Origin: RUG14871 sp045539425
GTDB taxonomy: Bacteria; Bacillota_I; Bacilli_A; Erysipelotrichales; Erysipelotrichaceae
Length of the DNA: 64,000 bases
NCBI GenBank assembly: GCA_045539425.1
Contig: JAZQFH010000008.1
Span: 1 to 64,000, forward strand
Direction of reading: 5' to 3'
Below the pieces are notes generated by a model. That model ran no database searches. It saw only the letters and a list, made by a program, of their open reading frames with translations, and had not been told where the DNA came from. The position numbers and the translations under genes were made by a program. Positions 17,553-26,522 of the stretch are shown here, piece by piece (within the stretch, counting starts at the first letter, position 1; the number at the start of each line of letters is the position of its first letter).

Positions 17553-18128
17553 ATGTCAGAAAATAAAGTATTAGTTGAAGTCAGTGCCAGACATGTCCAT
17601 TTATCCCAGGAACATCTGGAAGCATTATTCGGTGAAGGCTACGAATTAACATGCAAGAAAATGTTAAGCCAGCCGGGTCAGTTTGCCTGTGAAGAAAAAG
17701 TCACAGTCGTCGGACCGCGCGGTGAAAGCAAAATGTCCATTTTAGGACCGGTCAGAAAAGAATCCCAGGTGGAAGTTTCCTTAACGGATGCCCGTGGCTT
17801 AGGCTTAAAGGCTTTAGTCAGAGAAAGCGGCGATCTGGAAGGTACGGAAGGCTGCAAGCTGGTTGGCCCGAAGGGTGAAGTCGTTCTGGAAAAAGGCGTT
17901 ATCGCTGCCAAACGTCACATTCACTTCACACCGGAAGATGCGGAAAAATTCGGCGTCAAGGATAAGGATATCGTCAGTGTCAAAGTCGAAACAGAAGGCA
18001 GAAGCCTCGTCTTCGGAGACGTCGTCTGCCGTGTTTCCCCGTCCTATGCACTTGCGATGCATGTCGACACGGATGAAGGCAATGCCATGGGTTACAGCGG
18101 TGTGACTTACGGCGAAGTCATTAAATAA
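17553..18128 (+). CDS. pduL: Phosphate propanoyltransferase, PduL type (phosphotransacylase)
   Basis: Exchanges CoA for phosphate on acetyl- or propionyl-CoA to give the acyl phosphate, which acetate/propionate kinase can use for ATP. Two zinc-binding histidine blocks are visible, VSARHVHLS near the start and AKRHIHFTPEDA in the second half, each starting one of the twin barrels. At 191 residues it lacks the N-terminal extension that targets PduL to microcompartments, and no shell genes are nearby, so it probably serves as the cytosolic phosphotransacetylase. Leucine is coded mostly by TTA, as in other genes here that look highly expressed. Single-gene unit with its own promoter and terminator. 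Confidence 0.92.
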   Translation: MSENKVLVEVSARHVHLSQEHLEALFGEGYELTCKKMLSQPGQFACEEKVTVVGPRGESKMSILGPVRKESQVEVSLTDARGLGLKALVRESGDLEGTEGCKLVGPKGEVVLEKGVIAAKRHIHFTPEDAEKFGVKDKDIVSVKVETEGRSLVFGDVVCRVSPSYALAMHVDTDEGNAMGYSGVTYGEVIK

Positions 18129-18150
18129 GACAATACAAACATAGAGAAAA

Positions 18151-18180
18151 AAGGGTTCTGCACAGCGCAGAACCCTTTTT
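18151..18180 (+). terminator. Terminator of pduL
   Basis: AAGGGTTCTGC pairs with GCAGAACCCTT around ACA-type loop, then T tract. The symmetrical A and T flanks let it serve the convergent ROK gene too. Confidence 0.8.
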
Positions 18181-18193
18181 GCGTATTAGAGAA

Positions 18194-19093
18194 CTATTTC
18201 TTTTCGCTGACGTATGTCATGAAGGCACCGATCAGATTGGCATCATTGCTGAAGCGGCAGGGGACAATATCCATCTCCACCTGCGGCAGATATTTGCCAA
18301 GCGGACTTAAGAGGCAGATTTCACGGAATTTCTCGTTGATCTTCTCCGTAAGGATCGGCTGACGGCTGATTCCGCCGCCGATGGCGATCTTTTCCAGATC
18401 CAGTAACCAGTAGAAGTTATAGAATTCCTTGGCAAGTCCCGTCGCAAAGCTGTCCAGGACTTCCTGGGCAACCTCATCTTCCGGCAGACGGCGGAAGAAT
18501 TCACGTCCGTCAATCTTTTCCGCTAATCCCGCTTTTGCGGCATACGTGGCAAGTAAGCCGCTGGTGGCACACTGCATGCCCATGTAGGCAGAGAAGTCAC
18601 TGAATTTCTCGGCATTTAAGTTGAGGAAGCTGAATTCACCGGCAGTGAAGTGACGTCCGCGGACGACTTCCCCGTTGATGATCAGACCGCCGCCGACACC
18701 GGTGCCGATGACGCAGACCGCTGCGTTATTGCATCCCTGCAGGGAACCTTTGTAGAATTCCGCCTGCACGGCAGCCTTGCCGTCGTTCTCCAGAACGACC
18801 GGGCAGCCGAGCCGCTCTTCCAGAAGAGCACCGACATCCGTCCCGTGGTTATACACCAGTGCTCCGCCGCCGTTGACGCGGCCTTTTTTCACATCGATGA
18901 AACCCGGAAGGGACATGGCGACACCTTCCACCTCATCCTTGTATTTGAGATAGACTTTTTCAATCTCTTCCGCAAAATGGTCAAATGTGTCCATCGGTGT
19001 CGGGAAATAACCGCGATCACCGAAGTTGAGTTCGTCATCCAGGACGGCATATTTGATTTCCGTGCCGCCGACGTCAAATGTTAATAATTTCAT
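18194..19093 (-). CDS. ROK-family sugar kinase-like protein
   Basis: A 299-residue protein of the ROK family (sugar kinases and related proteins). Phosphate-1 loop DVGGTEIKYAVLD, ENDGKAAVQAE with the catalytic Asp, and GTGVGGGLIING are present, so kinase activity is likely. The usual ROK zinc motif (CxCGxxGC) is absent and no helix-turn-helix is seen, so it is not a repressor. Start chosen at 19093, where GAGGAG precedes ATG by seven bases; a longer reading would run back into the esterase gene. It follows the esterase with a 4-base gap. The sugar is not known. Confidence 0.82.
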   Translation of the reverse strand: MKLLTFDVGGTEIKYAVLDDELNFGDRGYFPTPMDTFDHFAEEIEKVYLKYKDEVEGVAMSLPGFIDVKKGRVNGGGALVYNHGTDVGALLEERLGCPVVLENDGKAAVQAEFYKGSLQGCNNAAVCVIGTGVGGGLIINGEVVRGRHFTAGEFSFLNLNAEKFSDFSAYMGMQCATSGLLATYAAKAGLAEKIDGREFFRRLPEDEVAQEVLDSFATGLAKEFYNFYWLLDLEKIAIGGGISRQPILTEKINEKFREICLLSPLGKYLPQVEMDIVPCRFSNDANLIGAFMTYVSEKK

Positions 19094-19097
19094 GTGT

Positions 19098-19922
19098 TTA
19101 CTCCTCTTTGATACTTCCGCTGTTGAGCGCCTTGCTCTTTTCTTCAAGTGGCAGCCAGTCTACCACGCGTTTGATATTGCGGTCCCAGAAGTCCCATTCA
19201 TGACCGCCGTCCTCTTCCAGATAATCGACTTTGAACTGTGCGTTCTTTAGATCATCTCTTAATCTCTGATTCGCTTCCAGTAAGCCGTCCTGTAATCCGC
19301 AGGCCACAAAGAATTCCGGTGCGCTGACCTCGTTTTTTCTCACGCGCTCCTCTAGTGCCTGAATGGCATTCTTTGGGAAATTCAGAGATGCCCTGGCTTT
19401 TTCGTAATCGCCGAAGACCGCTCCGGTCCCCAGCAGCGTTTCCGGGGAATCCAGCACGCTGCAGGCCGATGAGAGTGCGGCGATGCGGCTGAAGGTTTCC
19501 GGATATTTCATACCGTTGATCAGAGCGCCATATCCGCCCATGGAGAGCCCCGCAATATAGGTGTCTTCCCGCTTATCGGAAAGAGGGAAGGTGCGGCGCG
19601 TCATTTCGACGAGTTCCTTGCCGATGAATTCCTCGTAATTATTGACCGGAATCGGGGTGTTGACGTAGAAGGCGTTGTCTCCGCTGGGCATGACCACAGC
19701 GAGATTCTTTTCTTCCGCCCATCTCTGGATCCGCGTTCCGCTGACCCAGTCCGTATAGTTCCCGAAGATTCCATGGAGCAGATAGAGTGTCTTGAACTTC
19801 TGTCCGCCCTGCATGGCGTAATCCATGGTCGCAAAGGAAATCTTGTCGACCGGCAGGATGACATTGACGGGAACGGTACGCATCAGAGCCTTGGAAAGGT
19901 AGTTTACCTGAATTAGTGCCAT
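19098..19922 (-). CDS. Alpha/beta-hydrolase esterase (EstA/esterase D type)
   Basis: A 274-residue serine esterase of the putative-esterase family (tributyrin esterase, acetyl-ester hydrolases). The nucleophile elbow reads GLSMGGYGAL, and the GGHEWDFW near the end carries the expected catalytic His. The start MALIQVNYLSKALMRTVPV is typical of EstA-like proteins. No signal peptide, so cytoplasmic. Together with the ROK kinase it may remove acetyl groups from an imported sugar before phosphorylation, which is inference from the pairing. GGAGGA precedes the ATG. Confidence 0.82.
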   Translation of the reverse strand: MALIQVNYLSKALMRTVPVNVILPVDKISFATMDYAMQGGQKFKTLYLLHGIFGNYTDWVSGTRIQRWAEEKNLAVVMPSGDNAFYVNTPIPVNNYEEFIGKELVEMTRRTFPLSDKREDTYIAGLSMGGYGALINGMKYPETFSRIAALSSACSVLDSPETLLGTGAVFGDYEKARASLNFPKNAIQALEERVRKNEVSAPEFFVACGLQDGLLEANQRLRDDLKNAQFKVDYLEEDGGHEWDFWDRNIKRVVDWLPLEEKSKALNSGSIKEE

Positions 19923-19935
19923 AAATCCTCCAATT

Positions 19936-19967
19936 ATGAAATCAGTTGTTTCATTACTCTAATTGTA
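19936..19967 (-). promoter_or_regulatory. Promoter and inverted repeat of the esterase-ROK operon
   Basis: On the minus strand a TACAAT (19967-19962) is followed by ATGAAA-N7-TTTCAT (19954-19936), which would cover the transcription start. The placement suits a repressor site. Confidence 0.4.
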
Positions 19968-20083
19968 ACATGCATTGGCAGGAAGAAACGGATACTTTCA
20001 TCTGTTTTATTGCTGAATGGAAAGGGAAGTAAATCCGCTGATTCTGTAGTAAAATAAAGTTAGAAAAAAATGAGGTAACATTT

Positions 20084-21901
20084 ATGCCGTTTTTACCGAC
20101 GACAAGAGAAGAAATGCTGGAACGCGGCTGGGAACAGCCCGATTTTGTATTGGTCTGGGGCGATGCCTACGTGGATCATCCTTCCTTTTGCGGTGCCATC
20201 ATCTCCCGTCAGCTGGAGGCGTTCGGCTATAAGGTCTGTATTGTGAATCAGCCGGACTGGCGCACGGATGAGGACTGGGTCCGCTTCGGTACTCCGCGGC
20301 TGGCGTTTCTGGTCACCAGCGGGAATATCGATTCCATGGTGAACCACTATTCCGTTTCCAAGCATCATCGCCGTAAGGACAGCTATACCGATAACGGGGA
20401 GATGGGGAAGCGGCCGGACAGGGCAATCATCGTCTATACCCAGAAGATCCGTCAGCTCTTTCCGGATGTGCCGATCGTGGTGGGAGGCATTGAGGCTTCA
20501 TTACGCCGCTTAGCCCACTATGACTACTGGGACGATAAGGTGCGCAACTCGATCATCATCGACTCGCAGGCGGACCTGATCTCCTACGGTATGGGAGAAA
20601 GATGCATCGTGGAGATTGCGGATGCCTTAAATGCCGGCATTGACATTCATGATCTGACCTTTATCAAAGGTACGGTCTATAAGACCAAGAATATCGACAA
20701 TCTCTCGGATTACGTCATGTTACCGTCCATTCAGGAAGTAAAAACTGACAAGCGGAAGTACTGCGAATCCTTCCGCATTCAGAATCAGAACCGCGATGCG
20801 ATCAACAGCGATCTCTTAATTGAGCCGTATGACGGCTGGTATGTGGTGCAGAATACGCCGCAGCCGCCACTCACGACACAGGAGATGGATGACACCTATG
20901 ATCTGGAGTACATGTATGCACCGCATCCGAAATATCATCATATCCCGGCATTCGATGAAGTGCAGTTTTCCATCGTTTCCAACCGCGGCTGTTTCGGCAG
21001 CTGCACCTTCTGCGCAATTACGGCGCATCAGGGAAGGACGATCTCTCACCGCTCGAAAGAGTCAATACTGAAAGAGGGAAGACGTCTGGCAAACGACAAG
21101 GATTTCAAGGGCTACATTCATGATGTCGGCGGACCGACGGCAAACTTCTATAACCCGAGCTGCGACGAACAGCTGGATCGCGGCGTGTGCAAGATGAAGG
21201 AGTGCCTCTATCCGGGACCGTGCAAGAATCTGAAAGTATCGCATACGGATTATCTGCAGATCTTAAGGGAACTGCGGGAGATTCCGAAGGTGAAGAAGGT
21301 CTTCATCCGCAGCGGGATCCGCTACGATTATCTGGTTTACGACAGGGACGAATCCTTCTTTGATGAGCTGATCAAATATCACGTCAGCGGACAATTGAAG
21401 GTGGCGCCGGAACATATCAATCCGCAGGTGCTTTCGCACATGCATAAGCCGAAGATGGAAGTCTTCAATGAATTTGCGCGCAAGTATGCGGAGAAAAACA
21501 AGGAATTCCATATGGACCAGTATCTGGTGCCGTATCTCATCTCCTCCCATCCGGGAAGCGATCTGAAGGCGGCCATCGATCTGGCGCTCTATCTGAAGAA
21601 GAATCACATCAATCCCGAGCAGGTGCAGGACTTCTATCCGACGCCGGCAACGGCAGCAACCTGCATGTACTATACCGGACTGGACCCGTTTACCATGAAG
21701 GAAGTCTACGTCGCGCGCGATCCGCATGAGAAGGCGATGCAGCGGGCATTACTGCAGGTCAAGGACCCGTTTAATTACGACCTGGTCAAGGAAGCTCTGA
21801 TCAAGGCGCACCGCGAGGATCTGATTGGAAATACACCGGAATGCTTGATTCCGAAAGAGAAATACATGTTACATTACGGAAAGAGGGGAAAGAGAAAATG
21901 A
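20084..21901 (+). CDS. ygiQ: YgiQ-family radical SAM protein
   Basis: A 605-residue radical SAM protein with the iron-sulfur CxxxCxxC in NRGCFGSCTFCAI, preceded by an N-terminal domain (PIVVGGIEASLRRLAHYDYW) and followed by GHVGGPT-like and APEH motifs of the UPF0313/YgiQ group. The biochemical role of YgiQ is not established; radical SAM reactions release 5-deoxyadenosine. GAGGT precedes the ATG by seven bases, with TAAAAT further upstream. The nagA stop-start overlap (ATGA) places it in one transcript with the amino-sugar genes, though no functional link is obvious. Confidence 0.92.
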   Translation: MPFLPTTREEMLERGWEQPDFVLVWGDAYVDHPSFCGAIISRQLEAFGYKVCIVNQPDWRTDEDWVRFGTPRLAFLVTSGNIDSMVNHYSVSKHHRRKDSYTDNGEMGKRPDRAIIVYTQKIRQLFPDVPIVVGGIEASLRRLAHYDYWDDKVRNSIIIDSQADLISYGMGERCIVEIADALNAGIDIHDLTFIKGTVYKTKNIDNLSDYVMLPSIQEVKTDKRKYCESFRIQNQNRDAINSDLLIEPYDGWYVVQNTPQPPLTTQEMDDTYDLEYMYAPHPKYHHIPAFDEVQFSIVSNRGCFGSCTFCAITAHQGRTISHRSKESILKEGRRLANDKDFKGYIHDVGGPTANFYNPSCDEQLDRGVCKMKECLYPGPCKNLKVSHTDYLQILRELREIPKVKKVFIRSGIRYDYLVYDRDESFFDELIKYHVSGQLKVAPEHINPQVLSHMHKPKMEVFNEFARKYAEKNKEFHMDQYLVPYLISSHPGSDLKAAIDLALYLKKNHINPEQVQDFYPTPATAATCMYYTGLDPFTMKEVYVARDPHEKAMQRALLQVKDPFNYDLVKEALIKAHREDLIGNTPECLIPKEKYMLHYGKRGKRK

Positions 21902-23040
21902 TTATTCAGTCAAAACGCATCTGGATCAACAAGATGTTCACAAAAGCCCAGCTGGAGGTGGAAAACGGCATCATTCAGGCCGTATTGCCTTACGGTCTGA
22001 AACAGCCGGATCTGGATTATGGCAATCAGCGCATCATCCCGGGTATGATCGATATTCATACGCACGGTGCCTGTAACTACGATACCAACGATGCGACAAA
22101 AGAAGGCCTCGAGCTCTGGGCGAAGGAACTATTGAAGGAAGGTGTAACCTATTTCCTTCCGACAACGGTGACGCAGTCCCATGAAGTCTTAGTCGCAGCG
22201 GCGAAAAACGTGGCGGAATACATGAAGGAAGAACATGAAGGGGCAAAGGTCGGCGGCCTGCATTTTGAAGGTCCGTTCATCAATAAGAAGAACAAGGGTG
22301 CGCAGCCGGAACAGTTCTGCCGCACGCCGGATATTGAGGAGTTCAAAGAATTCCAGGAAGCTGCCGGAGGTAATATCCGCGTGATGACAATTGCGCCGGA
22401 GATCGATGAGGACTACGCCTTAACGCGCTATTGCTCTAAAAACGGTGTTGTCATTTCTGTCGGACACAGCGGTGCAACCTATGAGGAAACGATGCTGGCA
22501 GCCGCCAACGGTGCGAAAAGCGTAACGCATGTCTATAACGGACAGACAGGTCTGCATCACAGGGAACCGGCAGTGGTCGGTGCCGTCATGCGCAATCACG
22601 ACCTGTATGGTGAAATCATCACGGACGGCAACCATGTCACTTTCCCGGCCATCTACGACTATGCGATTCAGAAAGGCAACAAGGCGATCATGGTCAGCGA
22701 TTCCCTCCGCTGCAAGGGTATGGTAGAGGGCGTTTATGATCTGGGCGGACAGTCGGTGGAGATCCGTCCGAACGGAAGCTGCTATCTGGCAGGAACCAAT
22801 ACCCTGGCTGGATCCACGCTCCGCTTCAATGACGGTCTGCGCAATCTGATTGAAGAAGTTCAGCTGCCAATTGACCTGGCAATTCCGATGACTTCGTCCA
22901 ACGTGGCGGATCTATTGGGAATTGCGGACCATAAGGGCTATATTGCCGCAAATCACGATGCGGATTTTGTGGTATTGAGTGATGATTATCAGGTTACGGA
23001 GACATTTATTGCAGGGAAAGCACAGCTTTCGGGGAAATAG
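21898..23040 (+). CDS. nagA: N-acetylglucosamine-6-phosphate deacetylase (copy 1)
   Basis: Removes acetate from GlcNAc 6-phosphate to give glucosamine 6-phosphate. The 380-residue amidohydrolase has the metal-binding HTH (His 54, His 56), HFEGPF, GHSGATYEE, THVYNGQTGLHHREP and the catalytic Asp in MVSDSLRCKG. The start is ATG 21898, overlapping the ygiQ stop by 4 bases, with a GAGGGG box upstream; a longer in-frame reading would lie inside ygiQ. It is followed 3 bases later by a close paralogue. Compared with that copy it reads THVYNGQTG and SLRCKG, where copy 2 reads THTFNGMRG and SEGLKG. Confidence 0.88.
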   Translation: MIIQSKRIWINKMFTKAQLEVENGIIQAVLPYGLKQPDLDYGNQRIIPGMIDIHTHGACNYDTNDATKEGLELWAKELLKEGVTYFLPTTVTQSHEVLVAAAKNVAEYMKEEHEGAKVGGLHFEGPFINKKNKGAQPEQFCRTPDIEEFKEFQEAAGGNIRVMTIAPEIDEDYALTRYCSKNGVVISVGHSGATYEETMLAAANGAKSVTHVYNGQTGLHHREPAVVGAVMRNHDLYGEIITDGNHVTFPAIYDYAIQKGNKAIMVSDSLRCKGMVEGVYDLGGQSVEIRPNGSCYLAGTNTLAGSTLRFNDGLRNLIEEVQLPIDLAIPMTSSNVADLLGIADHKGYIAANHDADFVVLSDDYQVTETFIAGKAQLSGK

Positions 23041-23043
23041 AAA

Positions 23044-24189
23044 ATGATTATTCAGAGCCGGCGCGTTTATTATGAAGAATCCTACCGTCCGCTGCAGATT
23101 GAAATCGAAAACGGAACCATCGTCCGCATTCTGCCTTACGGGTTAAAGAAAGCGGATCATGATTACGGAGATCACAGGATCACTCCGGGGTTCATCGATA
23201 TCCACTGCCACGGGTATGGCAATCAGACGGTCAATACCGCAACGAAGGACTGGATCAAACGGTGGTGCGATTATCTCGTCAGTGAAGGGGTGACTGCCTT
23301 TGTGCCGGCATCTTCCTCCCATGAGCAGGAAGAGATGTTCCGGGGACTTGACACGGTAGCTGAGTATATGGAAGAGCAGACGCAGGGTGCCCGCATTCTT
23401 GGCTTATACAGCGAAGGGCCGTTTATGTGCGAAGAATTCCGCGGGGCACAGGATCTGCGCTATCTCACAATTCCGACGATTGAAACACTGGATGCCTATC
23501 AGAAGGCATGCAGGGGACATCTGATTTATGTCATGGTGGCTCCGGAGATGTTTCAGGGAGACATGAGCTTTATTGAAGAATGCGTGAAGCGCGGCATCAC
23601 GGTTACACTTGGCCATACCGGCGCAACGTTTGAAGAAGTGAGTCAGGCCAGAAAGGCAGGCGCAAGAGCTTTTACCCATACCTTTAACGGCATGCGCGGA
23701 CTGCATCACAGAGAACCGGGTGTTGCGGGAGCGGCAATGTATTATGAAGATATGTACTGCGAACTGATCGGAGACGGCGTGCATGTCAACTCGGTCGTCG
23801 CAAACATCCTCGCAAGGATCAAAGGCAAGGACAAACTCATCACGGTCACGGATTCCGAAGGCTTAAAAGGGAATCCGGTCGGCGAATATCTTGATGAGGA
23901 AGGCAACAGGGTCTTTGTCTGTGATGACGGGACGGTCCGTCTGGAAGACGGAACGCTGACGGGAAGTGCACTGAAGCTGAACAAGCTGGTGAAGCATCAG
24001 ATTGAGGAGGCCGGAATCGATGAAGTTACGGTGATCAACAGCGTGACCATCAACCCGTGCCGTCTGTTGCATTTCGATTCACATAAAGGAAAGATCGAAG
24101 TCGGATATGATGCCGATCTGGCGGTATTCGATGAGGAATTCAATGCGATTGAGACATTTATCGCGGGAGTTTCGGAATACCGGAAATAA
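23044..24189 (+). CDS. nagA: N-acetylglucosamine-6-phosphate deacetylase (copy 2)
   Basis: A 381-residue paralogue of the preceding gene: identical opening MIIQS, same layout, with HCH metal motif, GHTGATFEE, THTFNGMRGLHHREP and catalytic Asp in TVTDSEGLKG. All catalytic residues seem kept. Tandem duplication followed by divergence is likely, and one copy may act on another N-acyl amino sugar phosphate. A GGGG box lies in the end of copy 1. Confidence 0.86.
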   Translation: MIIQSRRVYYEESYRPLQIEIENGTIVRILPYGLKKADHDYGDHRITPGFIDIHCHGYGNQTVNTATKDWIKRWCDYLVSEGVTAFVPASSSHEQEEMFRGLDTVAEYMEEQTQGARILGLYSEGPFMCEEFRGAQDLRYLTIPTIETLDAYQKACRGHLIYVMVAPEMFQGDMSFIEECVKRGITVTLGHTGATFEEVSQARKAGARAFTHTFNGMRGLHHREPGVAGAAMYYEDMYCELIGDGVHVNSVVANILARIKGKDKLITVTDSEGLKGNPVGEYLDEEGNRVFVCDDGTVRLEDGTLTGSALKLNKLVKHQIEEAGIDEVTVINSVTINPCRLLHFDSHKGKIEVGYDADLAVFDEEFNAIETFIAGVSEYRK

Positions 24190-24203
24190 AGAAAGAAGAC
24201 AGT

Positions 24204-25118
24204 ATGAAACACGTATTTATATGTAATCCGTTTGCCGGAAGCGGAAATGCCGAAGAGCTGATTCCGGTGATTGAAGACTATTTCAAGAGTCATCCGGAAG
24301 AGGTGTATGAGATCCGCAGAACGGAATATCCCAAACATGCGACGGAGATTGCCAAAGAGTACAAAAAGGAAGATGATGTCTGCCTCTATGCCATCGGCGG
24401 AGACGGAACGGCCTTTGAAGTACTTAACGGGATCCGGGACGGCGTGAGGATGGCCGTGATTCCCAACGGGACGGGCAACGACTATTACCGTATGATCGGA
24501 GATAACACAAAACCGGTGAAGGAGATCCTGATTGAAACCATTGAAGGGAAAAATGTTCAGGTGGACTACGGCATCGCAAACGAGCGGAAATACCTCAATG
24601 CCTCCAGCATGGGTATCGATGCCGATATCAACGAGCGGGCCAACTACCTCGGCAAGAAATATCCGATTCCGAAATCCCTGGTTTATATCGTGGCAGCCGT
24701 TCAGAAGGTGTTCAAACCGCAGCCGCATCTCTATACGGTCGAGTTTAACGGACAGACTTTAAAGCAGAAAGCCTTACTGGTGGCGGTCATGGTGGGAGGA
24801 TACTACGGCGGAGGTTTCTATCCGACGCCGATGGCGGATATCCAGGACGGAATGTTCGATGTGCTGATTGCGGATGATATGAAAGTGAGCCGCATCTTCA
24901 ACCTGCTTCCGAAATACATGAAGGGGAAACATGTCGGTCTGAAAGAGGTCCGCTTCTATCAGACGGACCGTCTGACTCTGATCAGCGATACGCCGGTTTT
25001 ATACGGGTGTGACGGGGAACCGGTGCTGGAAACAAAGATTGAATACCGTCTTGTCAAGGGCGGACTGGCCTTGCGCGTACCGAAGAGTTCACCGTTAAAA
25101 GAATACAAAAACGGATAA
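24204..25118 (+). CDS. Diacylglycerol/lipid kinase family protein (YegS/DgkB-like)
   Basis: Phosphorylates a lipid alcohol such as diacylglycerol, or is a related kinase. The 304 residues contain NPFAGSGNAEE, the nucleotide-binding AIGGDGTAFEVLNG, IPNGTGNDYYRM and late GCDGEPV, in the order of the DAGK catalytic domain. It lies 14 bases after the second nagA and before the separate nagB promoter, so it is probably co-transcribed with the deacetylases although lipid phosphorylation is unrelated to amino-sugar breakdown. Confidence 0.85.
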   Translation: MKHVFICNPFAGSGNAEELIPVIEDYFKSHPEEVYEIRRTEYPKHATEIAKEYKKEDDVCLYAIGGDGTAFEVLNGIRDGVRMAVIPNGTGNDYYRMIGDNTKPVKEILIETIEGKNVQVDYGIANERKYLNASSMGIDADINERANYLGKKYPIPKSLVYIVAAVQKVFKPQPHLYTVEFNGQTLKQKALLVAVMVGGYYGGGFYPTPMADIQDGMFDVLIADDMKVSRIFNLLPKYMKGKHVGLKEVRFYQTDRLTLISDTPVLYGCDGEPVLETKIEYRLVKGGLALRVPKSSPLKEYKNG

Positions 25119-25133
25119 TTTTGTGAGAAGCCT

Positions 25134-25218
25134 TTGACAAAGCCTCGCGTCAATGGCACAATATTAATAACAGATAATAATCATGCCTCCAGATGATTTG
25201 TGGAGGCATTTGTCTGTT
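25134..25218 (+). promoter_or_regulatory. nagB promoter and 5-prime hairpin leader
   Basis: TTGACA (25134-25139), 18-base spacer, CACAAT (25158-25163). The expected leader starts near 25170 and folds: AACAGA (25170-25175) pairs with TCTGTT (25213-25218), and inside it ATGCCTCCA (25184-25192) pairs perfectly with TGGAGGCAT (25201-25209). The hairpin ends two bases before the nagB ribosome site (GAGGGGG, 25221-25227). Confidence 0.55.
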
Positions 25219-25233
25219 ATGAGGGGGATAAAG

Positions 25234-25962
25234 ATGTTTACGATTATCATTTGCAAAAGCTATGAAGAGGTATCCAACAAGGCTTTTGCGCTGTTCCGTG
25301 ATATGATCAAATCCAAGCCGAACTGTGTACTGGGTCTCGCAACGGGAAGCAGCCCGTTAGGAACCTATCAGCGTTTGATTGACGATCACAGAATCAACGG
25401 AACTTCCTATAAGGATGTTGTGACATTCAACCTGGATGAATACATCGGTTTACCTGAAGATCATCCGGAAAGCTATCATACCTTTATGAAACAGCATTTC
25501 TTCTCACAGATCGATATCCGTCCGGAGAACACGCATCTGCCGTCAACGGAAGGGGACGAAGTGAAGAACTGTGAGGAATATGAGAAAATGCTGGAACCGT
25601 ATGACATTGATATCCAGTTACTTGGAATCGGTTCCGACGGACACATCGGCTTCAATGAACCGGGAACACCGTTTGATGCACCGACCCATGTCACACAGTT
25701 GGATTACCGTACGATCCGGGACAATGCCCGCTTCTTCGGCAACGATATCTCCAAAGTGCCGACAAAAGCCATCACCATGGGCAACGGCACAATCATGCGC
25801 AAGGCCAAAAAAGTGGTCTTAATCGCAACGGGTGCCAACAAGGCGGATGCGATCTACGGCATGATCAAGGGTGACAAGGATGTCAACTGTCCGGCCAGTG
25901 TACTGCAGAATCATCCGGATGTTGTCGTCATCGTCGACAGGGAAGCGGCAGGTAGACTCTGA
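25234..25962 (+). CDS. nagB: Glucosamine-6-phosphate deaminase
   Basis: Converts glucosamine 6-phosphate to fructose 6-phosphate and ammonia, joining amino-sugar breakdown to glycolysis. The 242 residues carry LGLATGSSPLGTY, FNLDEYIGL with the catalytic Asp, and GIGSDGHIGFNEPG, all NagB hallmarks. Start set at ATG 25234, where GAGGGGG stands just upstream; the longer frame from 25183 would translate the leader hairpin. It completes the pathway begun by the two NagA proteins but has its own promoter. Confidence 0.94.
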   Translation: MFTIIICKSYEEVSNKAFALFRDMIKSKPNCVLGLATGSSPLGTYQRLIDDHRINGTSYKDVVTFNLDEYIGLPEDHPESYHTFMKQHFFSQIDIRPENTHLPSTEGDEVKNCEEYEKMLEPYDIDIQLLGIGSDGHIGFNEPGTPFDAPTHVTQLDYRTIRDNARFFGNDISKVPTKAITMGNGTIMRKAKKVVLIATGANKADAIYGMIKGDKDVNCPASVLQNHPDVVVIVDREAAGRL

Positions 25963-26009
25963 TTCGGGCAAACCGCTTTATCATTTGAAACATATCGGTT
26001 ACAATACCA

Positions 26010-26038
26010 TTGACAACAGTATTACCGCCTTTTGTAAG
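26010..26038 (+). promoter_or_regulatory. Putative promoter of trxA
   Basis: TTGACA (26010-26015), 17-base spacer, TGTAAG (26033-26038). Confidence 0.4.
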
Positions 26039-26074
26039 ACGGAATCGAGATGAGTTGTATGGAGGTATAAAACA

Positions 26075-26386
26075 ATGACAATTATCAATGATGTCAAAGA
26101 ATTCGATCAGACAATCGCTCAGGGAACGGTCCTGGTAGATATGTTTGCGACCTGGTGCGGACCATGCAAAATGCTGGCACCGGTGCTCGAAGATCTTGCC
26201 AAGACGTATGAAGGAAAAGTGCAGATCGTGAAAGTGGACGTGGATGAAAATCCGGAACTGGCAGCACGCTACGAGGTCATGTCCATTCCGACGCTCTTAT
26301 TCTTCAAGGACGGCGAATTAGCCAACGTCAGCATGGGCTTCCAGCCGAAGAACACTCTGGTTCAGCAGATCGAAGCTTTATTCTAA
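26075..26386 (+). CDS. trxA: Thioredoxin
   Basis: Small dithiol protein of 103 residues that reduces cytoplasmic disulfides. WCGPCK carries the redox pair Cys 28 and Cys 31, and the cis-proline loop is seen in SIPTLLFF. GGAGG precedes the ATG. No thioredoxin reductase gene is in the window. Flanked by its own promoter and a strong terminator. Confidence 0.96.
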   Translation: MTIINDVKEFDQTIAQGTVLVDMFATWCGPCKMLAPVLEDLAKTYEGKVQIVKVDVDENPELAARYEVMSIPTLLFFKDGELANVSMGFQPKNTLVQQIEALF

Positions 26387-26392
26387 AAAACG

Positions 26393-26416
26393 AAAAACCG
26401 CTCAGCGGTTTTTTTT
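26393..26416 (+). terminator. Terminator of trxA
   Basis: AAAAACCGCT pairs with AGCGGTTTTT, followed by more T. Confidence 0.8.
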
Positions 26417-26522
26417 GTTGATTGAGAGCTTCTTTGGGTGAATTTTGGGAAAACGATGGAAGCCAAAAGCGATATCACGTATACTATAAATAGAAGAATC
26501 ATTAAGATTGAAGGGAGTTTTT

